Shown: in pieces, positions 39,604 to 48,202 of the stretch
Numbering within the stretch: the first letter of the stretch is position 1
Layout: every line of letters starts with the position of its first letter
Source of the DNA: an uncultured Lutibacter sp.
GTDB lineage: Bacteria > Bacteroidota > Bacteroidia > Flavobacteriales > Flavobacteriaceae
Assembly (NCBI RefSeq): GCF_947493565.1
Contig: NZ_CANLRG010000007.1
Coordinates: 124,001-188,000, forward strand
Direction: 5' to 3'
Length of the DNA stretch: 64,000 nucleotides
Made by a program: the position numbers and the translations under genes
Notes under the pieces: model-generated
Seen by the model: only the letters and a program-made list of their open reading frames with translations
What the model was told of the DNA's origin: nothing
The model's database searches: none

Positions 39604-41202
39604 TTATTGGATGCCTAATTCAAATAATAAGTTGGTATTTGGGTCTAATTTAATTTCTTTTAGCTCAGTTGGTTTAGTTTTAACAATAAAGGGTTCAATT
39701 TTATTGGTTACTTGAATGGTTTTAACTTCTGAAGTGCCATCACTATAAATTAATTCTAAATCTAGGGGAAATTCAAAAGGAGTTTCTTGTTGTTGTTCAA
39801 TAATAATTCTTAATTTATTTTTACTATGTATCCAGTTGGTTGTTAAAATTGGATGACCAGTTTTTTCGAGCCATTGTGCAAAAAACACCTCTAAATTTTT
39901 CCCTGAAATATGTTTCATCACATCTCTAAAATCATTGGTAGTTGCATTTCGGTATTTGTAAAAATCGTAATACGTTTTAATTCCTTTCCAAAAATTTTCT
40001 TCACCAACTTCTTTTTTAAGCATATGTAGTACCCAAGCTCCTTTTTGATAAGAGTTGATGTTAAGCAAGCTCATATAATTAGTGGTGTTTGTATTTATTA
40101 CAGGTGAAGGATTTTTTTTGTTATATGCAAAAATGTTGAATCGCTGTTTTTTTAATTTTTCTTCAAAAGCATTTTTTCCTTTCGTTTTTAAAATATATAA
40201 ATTGGTAAAATAGGTGGCAAAACCTTCACTAAGCCATACGTGAGCCCAATCAATTTCGGTTGCAGAATTTCCAAACCATTGGTGTGCAATTTCATGAGCT
40301 ATAAGTTCATCGTTTTTTTGTTGACCTGTAACAGATTTTTCATAGTAAAAAATATTTCCAGCATTTTCCATACCACCATAACGTGTTTTTGATTGAACAT
40401 TTGCTAATTTTTCAAAAGGATATTCGTCTATTATTTCAATAAAGAAAGTTAAAATGTCTTTGGCTATAAAAAAGTCGGAGAAGCCTTTTTCTTTAGTTTG
40501 TGGATATACCCATGTTGAAACTGGAATATTGTATGTTTCTCCTGTATTTTGAATTGCAAATTCAGCAATTCCAATAACCATAACTTTTGTTGGTAGTGGT
40601 GCAGCAGTTTTATAGTGATATGATTTTAGATGCTCGTCAATGGTTACTTCATCAATTTTTGTACCATTGGCAATAACTTGATAATGGTTTGGAGTTGTAA
40701 TGGTGTATTCTATTGTTGCTTTATCTGAAGGATGGTCAACACAAGGAAACCAATGGTGAGCTCTGTTAGGCCAATTATCTCCAAAAAAAGTTCTGTTTCC
40801 ATATAAATTTTCAGAAATAATTAACCCATCTTTTGGAATACCACTATATTTAATTTTGTAGGTGTACACTAAATTTGGGAAAATATGTTTAGGCTGTATG
40901 GTTAATTTGTTTTTTTCTTGTGTAAAATTAACAGCAACATTGTTTTGATAAATTGAATCTACTTTCATTCCTAAACCAGTAGAGTCTTGTGCAACCAAAT
41001 CCAAATCAAATGAGCTTAAAGATTTTTTAAATTTGATAGAAATATCCATTGAAGCATCAATTTTATTGGTAGTGTCATTAACTTCAATAGCCAAATTATA
41101 ATGCTTAATATCTAAGGTTTGTAAGCGTTGTTTGTAGCTTTGTGAGAAACCAGCTTTAGTAATAAAAACGAATAAAATTGTAATTTTTAAAAATAATCTC
41201 AT
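39604..41202 (-). CDS. M1-family metallopeptidase (aminopeptidase)
   Basis: A 532-residue exported zinc peptidase. A signal peptide (ITILFVFITKAGFS) precedes the N-terminal beta domain. The zinc site is HEIAH (H303, E304, H307) with the third ligand E326 in WLSEGFATYF, and the substrate-binding GGMEN is in RYGGMENAG. It should remove N-terminal residues from peptides in the periplasm. It is shorter than the roughly 850-residue PepN class because it lacks the large C-terminal helical domain. Confidence 0.93.
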   Translation of the reverse strand: MRLFLKITILFVFITKAGFSQSYKQRLQTLDIKHYNLAIEVNDTTNKIDASMDISIKFKKSLSSFDLDLVAQDSTGLGMKVDSIYQNNVAVNFTQEKNKLTIQPKHIFPNLVYTYKIKYSGIPKDGLIISENLYGNRTFFGDNWPNRAHHWFPCVDHPSDKATIEYTITTPNHYQVIANGTKIDEVTIDEHLKSYHYKTAAPLPTKVMVIGIAEFAIQNTGETYNIPVSTWVYPQTKEKGFSDFFIAKDILTFFIEIIDEYPFEKLANVQSKTRYGGMENAGNIFYYEKSVTGQQKNDELIAHEIAHQWFGNSATEIDWAHVWLSEGFATYFTNLYILKTKGKNAFEEKLKKQRFNIFAYNKKNPSPVINTNTTNYMSLLNINSYQKGAWVLHMLKKEVGEENFWKGIKTYYDFYKYRNATTNDFRDVMKHISGKNLEVFFAQWLEKTGHPILTTNWIHSKNKLRIIIEQQQETPFEFPLDLELIYSDGTSEVKTIQVTNKIEPFIVKTKPTELKEIKLDPNTNLLFELGIQ

Positions 41203-41222
41203 TGTAAAAAAAAATTGAAATT

Positions 41223-41254
41223 CAAAGATACTTAAAACAATTGTTTATAAACAA
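41223..41254 (-). promoter_or_regulatory. Promoter of the M1 peptidase/methyltransferase operon
   Basis: Minus-strand TTG (complement of 41252-41254), 21-base spacer and perfect TATCTTTG (complement of 41223-41230), 20 bases before the ATG. It abuts and overlaps the terminator of the preceding gene. Confidence 0.7.
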
Positions 41255-41287
41255 AAAAGCCTAAAGAAGAAACTCCTTTAGGCTTTT
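41253..41287 (-). terminator. Terminator of the small secreted gene at 41306-41812
   Basis: Stem GCCTAAAG (41259-41266) with CTTTAGGC (41275-41282), with A/T flanks that give a T run on the minus strand. Confidence 0.85.
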
Positions 41288-41305
41288 ACAACTAAAACTA
41301 AAATA

Positions 41306-41812
41306 TTAACCTTTGTTATAAAGGGTCACAATTTCTGTAATATCTTGTAATTCTTTTGTTTTAATTTTATCAGCTAATAAAGTATTGTCACTTAAAAAAT
41401 CACCAATAACTTTCTTAAATTTTCCACTTGAAGATGGAACTTTAATTATTTCATCAAAAACTTTCTCAACATAATAATTTGTACTTCCATTATAATTTCT
41501 AGCATATAAATTTAATTTTTCTCCAACAATTAGTTGTTTTGCTAAAATCATTTCTCCAGAATTGTATATTCTGCAAAAAGCCTCTTCTCCTCTTGAGTAG
41601 CATTTAATGGTTTCAATCGCTGGTTTTTGTTCATTTCCTTCACTATCAATGTAGGTAATATGAAGTAAACTTTTGGCATCACTAACTTTTTTAATTTTCA
41701 CATTAGTAATGGTGTCATAACGTTGTGTAACGATGGTTCCGTTTTCAAATTCTTGTCCGTACATATTTACTGAAAAGATAAACAGCAAGACTATAATTAA
41801 TCTAGATTTCAT
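41306..41812 (-). CDS. Exported protein of unknown function
   Basis: A 168-residue protein when started at the ATG at 41812 (MKSRLIIVLLFIFSVNMYG), which gives a clean signal peptide; a start at 41839 adds nine residues. The mature part is mixed alpha/beta with the stretches TIVTQRYDTITNVKIKKV and KCYSRGEEAFCRIYN, the latter carrying two Cys. No family is recognised. It is a single-gene unit with its own -7 element and terminator, between the M1 peptidase and clpP. Confidence 0.75.
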   Translation of the reverse strand: MKSRLIIVLLFIFSVNMYGQEFENGTIVTQRYDTITNVKIKKVSDAKSLLHITYIDSEGNEQKPAIETIKCYSRGEEAFCRIYNSGEMILAKQLIVGEKLNLYARNYNGSTNYYVEKVFDEIIKVPSSSGKFKKVIGDFLSDNTLLADKIKTKELQDITEIVTLYNKG

Positions 41813-41841
41813 TTGTGTGTTGTTTGTTTGAAATTTCATAT

Positions 41842-41849
41842 CAAATATA
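41842..41849 (-). promoter_or_regulatory. -7 element of the exported-protein gene
   Basis: CAAATATA, i.e. TATATTTG on the minus strand, 30 bases before the ATG. Confidence 0.55.
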
Positions 41850-41940
41850 CAAAATAATATTATGCACGCATAATAAATGAGTAAAATATTATTGTTATAA
41901 ATGTTACTTTAATTTTGAGAAAAATGAATCAAAGAATAAA

Positions 41941-41975
41941 TTGAGTTTAAAATAAATAAATACTTCTTATCTTTG
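41941..41975 (+). promoter_or_regulatory. Promoter of clpP-clpX
   Basis: TTG (41941-41943), a 24-base spacer (one above the usual range) and perfect TATCTTTG (41968-41975), 27 bases before the clpP ATG. Confidence 0.6.
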
Positions 41976-42002
41976 ACCACTTAATACTTTAAATCTTGAA
42001 AA

Positions 42003-42662
42003 ATGGATTACGGAAAAGAATTTAAAAAATTTGCAATTAAAGATCAAGGAATTAGTAGTACTTATTACGATAAAATTGTAAGTAGCGTTACTCCTTATAT
42101 TATTGAAGAACGCCAATTAAATGTAGCACAAATGGATGTGTTTTCTCGTTTAATGATGGATAGAATTATATTTTTAGGAACCGCAATAGATGATTATGTA
42201 GCAAACATTATACAAGCACAATTATTGTTTTTAGAGAGTGTAGATAATTCAAAAGATATTTCAATTTATATCAACTCTCCAGGAGGAAGTGTATATGCTG
42301 GTTTAGGAATGTATGATACCATGCAATTTATCAAACCCGATGTGGCTACTATTTGTACAGGAATGGCTGCTTCTATGGGAGCTGTTTTAATGTGTGCAGG
42401 TGAAAAAGGAAAACGTTCTGCTTTGCCTCATTCTCGTATTATGATTCATCAACCTTTAGGCGGAGCACAAGGACAAGCAAGTGATATTGAAATTACGGCT
42501 CGTGAAATTTTAAAATTGAAAGATGAATTGTATGAAATAATTGCAAAACACTCTGGTCAAAAAATTGAAAAAGTTCATAACGACTCTGATCGTGATTACT
42601 GGATGAAAGCTGAAGAAGCGAAAGCATATGGTATGATTGATGAAGTATTAATAAGAAAATAA
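42003..42662 (+). CDS. clpP: ATP-dependent Clp protease proteolytic subunit
   Basis: A 219-residue serine peptidase that forms the double-ring chamber degrading proteins unfolded by ClpX. The nucleophile is S124 in GMAASMG and the His is H149 in RIMIHQP. Length is standard. clpX follows after 30 bases, so the two are co-expressed. Confidence 0.97.
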   Translation: MDYGKEFKKFAIKDQGISSTYYDKIVSSVTPYIIEERQLNVAQMDVFSRLMMDRIIFLGTAIDDYVANIIQAQLLFLESVDNSKDISIYINSPGGSVYAGLGMYDTMQFIKPDVATICTGMAASMGAVLMCAGEKGKRSALPHSRIMIHQPLGGAQGQASDIEITAREILKLKDELYEIIAKHSGQKIEKVHNDSDRDYWMKAEEAKAYGMIDEVLIRK

Positions 42663-42692
42663 TTTTAAGAGTAGTTTAAATTAACTAAAAGC

Positions 42693-43934
42693 ATGGCAAA
42701 AGAAGAAGTTTTAGAATGTTCGTTTTGTGGTAGAAAAAAACCAGAAACAGATTTGCTCATTGCTGGTTTAGATGCACATATTTGTGATAAGTGTATTGAG
42801 CAGGCACATGGTATTGTATTGGAAGAAATTGCTGAAAACAGCTCATCCACTCTTTCCTCAGAATTGATAGTTAAAAAACCTAAAGAAATTAAAGCTTTTT
42901 TAGATCAATATATGATTGGTCAAGATCAAGCTAAACGTGTAATGTCTGTAGCGGTTTACAATCATTATAAAAGATTGTTGCAACCAGTATCGAAAGATGA
43001 AGAAGAAATTGAGATTGAAAAAAGCAATATTATTATTGTAGGTGAAACCGGAACAGGAAAAACTTTAATAGCTAGAACCATTGCTAAAATGTTAAACGTT
43101 CCATTTTGTATTGTAGATGCAACAGTTTTAACAGAAGCTGGCTATGTAGGAGAAGATGTTGAAACTATTTTAACACGTTTACTACAAGCAGCCGATTACG
43201 ATGTAAATAAAGCGGAAAGAGGAATTGTTTTTATTGATGAAATTGATAAAATTGCACGTAAAGGAGATAACCCATCAATTACTCGCGATGTTTCAGGTGA
43301 AGGAGTTCAACAAGCCCTGTTAAAATTATTAGAAGGCTCAGTAGTAAATGTACCGCCAAAAGGAGGTAGAAAACATCCCGATCAAAAATTTATTGAAGTA
43401 AATACCAAAAATATCTTATTTGTTGCCGGAGGAGCTTTCTCAGGAATAGATAAAATAATAGGAAAGAGATTGAACAGACAAGCAGTTGGTTACAGTGCTT
43501 CTATTAAAGAAGATAAAGTTGATGAAAATAACTTACTTCAATACATTATTCCGAGTGATTTAAAATCTTTTGGGTTAATTCCTGAAATCATAGGCCGTTT
43601 ACCAGTTTTAACACATATGAATCCGTTAGATGCTTATACATTAAGAGCAATTTTAACCGAACCTAAAAATTCAATTATTAAACAATACCAAAAGCTATTT
43701 AAAATGGATGGTATTGATTTTTCAATCAATGAAAGTGCATTAAGTTATATTGTTGATAAAGCAGTTGAATATAAATTAGGAGCACGTGGTTTGCGTTCAC
43801 TTTGTGAAGCTGTGCTTACAGATGCGATGTTTGAATTGCCAGGAACAGATGAGAAACTATTGAAAATAACTAAAAAGTACGCAGAAGATAAAATTAATAA
43901 ATCCACTTTAAAAAAATTAAAAGCGGTATCTTAA
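42693..43934 (+). CDS. clpX: ClpX unfoldase subunit of the Clp protease
   Basis: A 413-residue AAA+ unfoldase. The N-terminal zinc domain has CSFC...CDKC, the Walker A is GETGTGKT, the pore loop sits in GYVGEDVE, and Walker B is IVFIDEIDK. The IGF-type loop for ClpP docking would lie near [18 protein letters not shown]. It feeds tagged or damaged proteins to ClpP encoded directly upstream. A terminator follows. Confidence 0.97.
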   Translation: MAKEEVLECSFCGRKKPETDLLIAGLDAHICDKCIEQAHGIVLEEIAENSSSTLSSELIVKKPKEIKAFLDQYMIGQDQAKRVMSVAVYNHYKRLLQPVSKDEEEIEIEKSNIIIVGETGTGKTLIARTIAKMLNVPFCIVDATVLTEAGYVGEDVETILTRLLQAADYDVNKAERGIVFIDEIDKIARKGDNPSITRDVSGEGVQQALLKLLEGSVVNVPPKGGRKHPDQKFIEVNTKNILFVAGGAFSGIDKIIGKRLNRQAVGYSASIKEDKVDENNLLQYIIPSDLKSFGLIPEIIGRLPVLTHMNPLDAYTLRAILTEPKNSIIKQYQKLFKMDGIDFSINESALSYIVDKAVEYKLGARGLRSLCEAVLTDAMFELPGTDEKLLKITKKYAEDKINKSTLKKLKAVS

Positions 43935-43961
43935 ATTTTAGTTTCATTAAAAAAATTAACT

Positions 43962-43990
43962 AACCCTATATTTTTATAGGGTTATTTTTT
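43962..43990 (+). terminator. Terminator after clpX
   Basis: Stem AACCCTATA (43962-43970) with TATAGGGTT (43975-43983), followed by a T run. Confidence 0.88.
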
Positions 43991-43993
43991 ACC

Positions 43994-44001
43994 TAATTTT
44001 G
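43994..44001 (+). promoter_or_regulatory. -7 element of dnaG
   Basis: Perfect TAATTTTG directly after the clpX terminator and 35 bases before the dnaG start. Confidence 0.55.
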
Positions 44002-44035
44002 TAAATTAGAACACTTATAAAAGTATAAAAGACCA

Positions 44036-46015
44036 TTGATTTCAAGAAGTAGTATAGACAGAGTTTTTGAAACTGCTCGAGTAGAGGAGGTTATTGGAGA
44101 ATTTGTTCAGTTAAAAAAGGCAGGAAGCAACTTTAAAGGGTTGAGTCCTTTTTCTGAAGAACGAACTCCTTCTTTTATGGTATCTCCAGTAAAACAAATT
44201 TGGAAAGATTTTAGTACTGGTAAAGGAGGTAATGTAGTTACCTTTTTAATGGAACACGAACATTATTCGTACCCTGAAGCTATTCGGTATTTAGCTAAAA
44301 AATACAATATTGAAATTGAAGAAACCGAGCAAACTGAAGAACAAAAACAACAAGCGGATGAAAGAGAAAGTATGTTTTTGGTTTCAGAATTTGCACGTGA
44401 TTATTTTCAAGATATTTTGTTAAATAACGAGCAGGGGAAAGCAATAGGTTTAAGCTATTTTAAAGAAAGAGGTTTTACAAAAGAAACTATCAAGAAATTC
44501 CAATTAGGTTATGCTTTAAATGAATGGGAAGCATTTACCACTGAAGCATTAAACAAAGGATATAATTTAAAATATTTAGAAGCTACAGGGTTAACCATTG
44601 TTAAGCAAGATTTACTTTCTTCTACAGGAACTAAACAATTTGATCGTTTTAAAGGACGTGTGCTTTTTCCTATTCATAGTATGAGTGGAAGAGTTTTGGG
44701 CTTTGGGGGGCGAATACTAACCAATGATAAAAAAGCCGCCAAGTACCTTAATTCTCCTGAAAGTGAAATATACCATAAAAGCAATATTTTATACGGTATT
44801 AATTTTGCCAAACAAACCATAGCCAAAGAAGATAATTGTTATTTGGTAGAAGGATATACCGATGTAATTTCATTTCATCAATCTGGAATTGAAAACGTAG
44901 TTTCTTCTTCTGGAACAGCACTTACAGAAAATCAAATTAGATTAATTAACAGGCTTACTAAAAATATTACTATATTATTTGATGGCGATGCAGCAGGTAT
45001 CAGAGCTTCAATTAGAGGGATTGATTTAATTTTGGAACAAGGGATGAATGTTAAAGTATTAACATTTCCCGATGGGGAAGACCCTGATAGTTTTGCCAAA
45101 AAAGTTTCCAAAGAAGAGTTAAAAAACTATTTAACAACAAACGCTAAAGATTTCATCAACTTTAAGGTTTCTTTATTGATGGAAGACGCACAACAAGATC
45201 CAGTTAAAAAGGCAGGATTAATACGTGACATTGTAATTAGTATCTCTAAAATTCCAGATAGAATTCAACGAGAGGTTTACATACAAGAATGTTCCAGAAT
45301 TATGGATATTTCAGAAACGGTATTGTTTAGTGAACTAGCACAGCTCGATAAAAAAGAAAGACGTGAAGCCTCAGGAAAGCCAATTTATAGAGAAACTTCA
45401 AAACCTATTTTACAAAAAACTCCTGAATTTGAAAAAGTTAATGAACTTACAAAATATGAACGTGAGATTATTAGAATATTGTTATTATATGGTAACAATA
45501 AAGTAGATTTTGTTGATTTTGTTGCTGTAGAACCTACAAGTGAACATGAGGAATATCAATTAAAAAAAGAACATTTTCAAAATGTAGTTTCTAAAGAAAT
45601 TTACTTGAATTTACACGATGATGAAGTTGAGTTTACAGATGAAGTTTTTAAACAAGTGTATTTTGAAGTTATTGATCAATTAAATCAAAATGAAGCTATT
45701 TCTGTTGATTCTTTAGTAAATCATTCGAATAATGAAATTTCAAACTTAGTTACCAATATTTTAATGGATGATGAAAAACATATTTTAAGTAATTGGGAAC
45801 GAAAAGATATATTTATAAAAAGTAAAGAAAGTGATTTATCTAAAATGGTTTTGGATGCTATTTATAATTTAAGACGTGTACTAATTGAACAAAAAATTAG
45901 TGCTCTTATTTCTAATCTAAAGGATGAAGAAGAAAGAGAACAAGTTCTTGAATCTGTGGTAAATTATACCAATCTAAAACAACGTTTATTTGAACGATTA
46001 AACAGAGTGGTTTAA
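44036..46015 (+). CDS. dnaG: DNA primase lacking zinc ligands
   Basis: A 659-residue primase that makes RNA primers for replication. It starts at a TTG (ISRSSIDRVFETARVEEVIG), because no ATG lies upstream and the N-terminal homology begins here. The region that is normally a CHC2 zinc finger keeps its frame (GLSPFSEERTPSF...WKDFSTGKGGN), but all four Cys/His ligands are replaced by Ser, Asp or Thr. The TOPRIM catalytic core is intact: VEGYTDVISFHQ with the Glu, and DGDAAG with the Asp residues. The DnaB-binding C-terminal helical domain follows. The stop overlaps the convergent SPOR gene by four bases. Confidence 0.94.
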   Translation: MISRSSIDRVFETARVEEVIGEFVQLKKAGSNFKGLSPFSEERTPSFMVSPVKQIWKDFSTGKGGNVVTFLMEHEHYSYPEAIRYLAKKYNIEIEETEQTEEQKQQADERESMFLVSEFARDYFQDILLNNEQGKAIGLSYFKERGFTKETIKKFQLGYALNEWEAFTTEALNKGYNLKYLEATGLTIVKQDLLSSTGTKQFDRFKGRVLFPIHSMSGRVLGFGGRILTNDKKAAKYLNSPESEIYHKSNILYGINFAKQTIAKEDNCYLVEGYTDVISFHQSGIENVVSSSGTALTENQIRLINRLTKNITILFDGDAAGIRASIRGIDLILEQGMNVKVLTFPDGEDPDSFAKKVSKEELKNYLTTNAKDFINFKVSLLMEDAQQDPVKKAGLIRDIVISISKIPDRIQREVYIQECSRIMDISETVLFSELAQLDKKERREASGKPIYRETSKPILQKTPEFEKVNELTKYEREIIRILLLYGNNKVDFVDFVAVEPTSEHEEYQLKKEHFQNVVSKEIYLNLHDDEVEFTDEVFKQVYFEVIDQLNQNEAISVDSLVNHSNNEISNLVTNILMDDEKHILSNWERKDIFIKSKESDLSKMVLDAIYNLRRVLIEQKISALISNLKDEEEREQVLESVVNYTNLKQRLFERLNRVV

Positions 46016-46383
46016 ACCTTATCTTCTAAAACAATAGCCCCAGAAAAATTTTCTTTAATAATATTTAATATTCTATCAGCTTCTAAACGTGTGTTAAAAC
46101 TTCCAACTTGTGTTTTCCATTCAGGAGCTTTGTATAAAATATTGGTAGAATACTCAGGATAAATAGCCTCAAAATTTCTTTTAATTTTATACGCTTCAGC
46201 TTCTATACCATTATATAATTGAATTTTATATACAATAGAACTCTTATTTTCTTTATTAAATGCTTTTTTTTGCTCAATTAACTGGGTAATCTTTTCATTT
46301 TCACTTTGAGAATACATGTTAATAACACTCAAAAAAAGAGCTAAAACGCAAGTAAATAATAGTCTTTTAGATAAAATATTCAT
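46012..46383 (-). CDS. SPOR-domain exported protein
   Basis: A 123-residue protein with a signal peptide (LLFTCVLALFLSVINMYS) and one SPOR domain over the last 75 residues (YKIQLYNG...WKTQVGSFNTRLEADRIL). SPOR domains bind peptidoglycan glycans stripped of peptides at division sites. There is no membrane anchor, so it should be free in the periplasm. It is convergent with dnaG. Confidence 0.88.
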   Translation of the reverse strand: MNILSKRLLFTCVLALFLSVINMYSQSENEKITQLIEQKKAFNKENKSSIVYKIQLYNGIEAEAYKIKRNFEAIYPEYSTNILYKAPEWKTQVGSFNTRLEADRILNIIKENFSGAIVLEDKV

Positions 46384-46401
46384 AAAATTTTAATTTTTTG
46401 T

Positions 46402-46409
46402 CAAATTTA
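46402..46409 (-). promoter_or_regulatory. -7 element of the SPOR gene
   Basis: CAAATTTA, i.e. TAAATTTG on the minus strand, 18 bases before the ATG; a TTG lies 14 bases further upstream, a little too close. Confidence 0.5.
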
Positions 46410-46508
46410 TAGTTTTCTATAAACAAAATAATAAAAGTTTTATTATTTAGAATCAATATAAATTACATTTAACACAATTTTTACATTTTTAGTTTTATTT
46501 ATAAATAG

Positions 46509-46516
46509 TACTTTTG
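46509..46516 (+). promoter_or_regulatory. -7 element of the act operon
   Basis: Perfect TACTTTTG, 85 bases before the actA ATG, with no TTG at -33. Confidence 0.6.
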
Positions 46517-46532
46517 TCAAATCCTTTAAAAA

Positions 46533-46546
46533 ATGACTTAAGTCAT
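46533..46546. promoter_or_regulatory. Palindrome ATGACTTAAGTCAT in the actA leader
   Basis: A 14-bp perfect palindrome starting 16 bases after the -7 element, so it covers about +12 to +25 of the predicted transcript. It is a candidate operator; TGAC-N4-GTCA resembles sites of the Crp/Fnr superfamily. Confidence 0.45.
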
Positions 46547-46601
46547 ATATTTTTTAAAGAAAATATTGTACCAAACAAGAAAGAAAAGATTTTTTTTAAG
46601 T

Positions 46602-48170
46602 ATGAAAAGTGTGAAACAACACAGTCCATTATCAAGATTAGTCACTAATAGTCTTGCTTTCCTTTTATTTTTTTCACTTAGTTTATCAGCGCAAGAAGGC
46701 GATGTTGCAAATGGAGAAAAACTCTTCAAAGCAAATTGTGCTGCGTGTCATAAGCTAGATAAAAAATTAGTTGGCCCTGCTTTAAAAGGGATAACTGATA
46801 AAAGAGAACAAGATTGGTTAATTTCTTGGATTAAAGATAGTCCAGGGATGATTAAATCAGGAGATAAACTTGCAATTCAAGTTTTCGAAGAGAACAATAA
46901 ATTGCCAATGACAGCAAATCCACATTTATCTGATCAAGATATTGTTGATATTTTAGCTTACACTAAAGGAGAGGAGGCAGCTCCTAAAGCAGCACCTGTA
47001 GCTCAAGAAGTTGACCCAGGAGTTGAGCGTGGTAAGCAAATTTTTAAAGCAAATTGTGCAGCTTGTCATAAGTTAGAAGGAAAATTAATTGGTCCTGAAT
47101 TATTAAAAATTACTGATAAGCGTGAAGCAGATTGGTTAAAAGCTTGGATTAAAGATAATAATGCCTTAGTTGCATCAGGTGATAAATTAGCAAAGGAAGT
47201 ACAAGATAGTAACCCTGCGGCTATGACTGCATTCCCTCAATTATCAGATCAAGATATTGATGATTTATTAAAATATTTAGCTGTAGGTGATGTTAAAGCA
47301 GTAACTACAGTAACAGCTGATGCTGGGAGTGAAGAGTTGTTTAATAAACCTGGTTTAGGTGTTTTGCCAACATTAGGGTTAACTATTTTAGCTTTCTTAC
47401 TATTATCTATTATTGTTGCAGCAACTACAAATAAAAAAGTGGCTGAAGATGAAGAAGCTACAGAAAGCATGTTAAAAACTATGATTTTTAACCCTTTCTT
47501 ACGTTTCTTAACGTTAATATTTGTTTTATTAGGTGGAGCTTGGATGTTGTTTGGATGGCTAATGCAAATAGATGTTAACGAAGGGTATCAACCAATTCAA
47601 CCAATTGCATTTTCACATGCGGTTCATGCAGGTGATAATAAAATTGATTGTCAATATTGTCACTCATCAGCGAAACATAGTAAAACTTCTGGAATTCCAA
47701 CAGCCAATGTTTGTATGAACTGTCATAAGTCAATTTCAGAATATAATGGTGAGTTGTTTGGAGGCCATTCAAAAGAAGATTTAGACAATGAAATCCAAAA
47801 AATTTATGATGCAGTAGGTTGGGATAAAGACAATATGAAATACATTGAGGGTTATGAACAAAAACCAATAGAATGGATTCGTATTCATAATTTAGCAGAT
47901 TTTGCTTATTACAACCACTCTCAACACGTAAATGTAGCAGGAGTTGATTGTCAAAAGTGTCACGGACCAGTTGAAGAAATGCATGAGATGAAACAGTTTT
48001 CTCCATTAACAATGGGGTGGTGTATAGATTGTCATAGACAAACTGAGGTTGATTTAACCGAAAATGGATATTACAAAAACATCCACGATCAATTAGCTAA
48101 GAAATACGGTGTAGAAAAAGTGACAGCCGCTCAAATGGGAGGTTTAGAATGTGGAAAATGTCACTATTAA
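46602..48170 (+). CDS. actA: Alternative complex III subunit ActA with two extra cytochrome c domains
   Basis: A 522-residue multiheme cytochrome started at the ATG at 46602 (MKSVKQHS); an upstream in-frame TTG at 46566 is less likely. A signal segment ends at LSLSAQ. Two monoheme cytochrome c domains follow, each with CAACH, and they are clear copies of each other. One or two membrane helices around residues 245-330 lead to the pentaheme ActA part with CQYCH, CMNCH, CQKCH, CIDCH and CGKCH. That makes seven heme sites. ActA of the well-studied complexes has five, with a separate monoheme subunit. It should carry electrons from the quinol site towards the oxidase. Confidence 0.93.
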   Translation: MKSVKQHSPLSRLVTNSLAFLLFFSLSLSAQEGDVANGEKLFKANCAACHKLDKKLVGPALKGITDKREQDWLISWIKDSPGMIKSGDKLAIQVFEENNKLPMTANPHLSDQDIVDILAYTKGEEAAPKAAPVAQEVDPGVERGKQIFKANCAACHKLEGKLIGPELLKITDKREADWLKAWIKDNNALVASGDKLAKEVQDSNPAAMTAFPQLSDQDIDDLLKYLAVGDVKAVTTVTADAGSEELFNKPGLGVLPTLGLTILAFLLLSIIVAATTNKKVAEDEEATESMLKTMIFNPFLRFLTLIFVLLGGAWMLFGWLMQIDVNEGYQPIQPIAFSHAVHAGDNKIDCQYCHSSAKHSKTSGIPTANVCMNCHKSISEYNGELFGGHSKEDLDNEIQKIYDAVGWDKDNMKYIEGYEQKPIEWIRIHNLADFAYYNHSQHVNVAGVDCQKCHGPVEEMHEMKQFSPLTMGWCIDCHRQTEVDLTENGYYKNIHDQLAKKYGVEKVTAAQMGGLECGKCHY

Positions 48171-48202
48171 TATTAATTACGAAGTAAATAACCAAATATA
48201 AA

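Noticed and set aside
46566-46601. TTG start that would lengthen actA by 12 residues
   Set aside because: The ATG at 46602 gives a normal signal sequence; the extension is Lys/Arg-rich and unneeded.
47575-48012. Minus-strand open frame of 145 codons within actA
   Set aside because: It lies opposite the five heme motifs of actA, which are clearly the coding strand.
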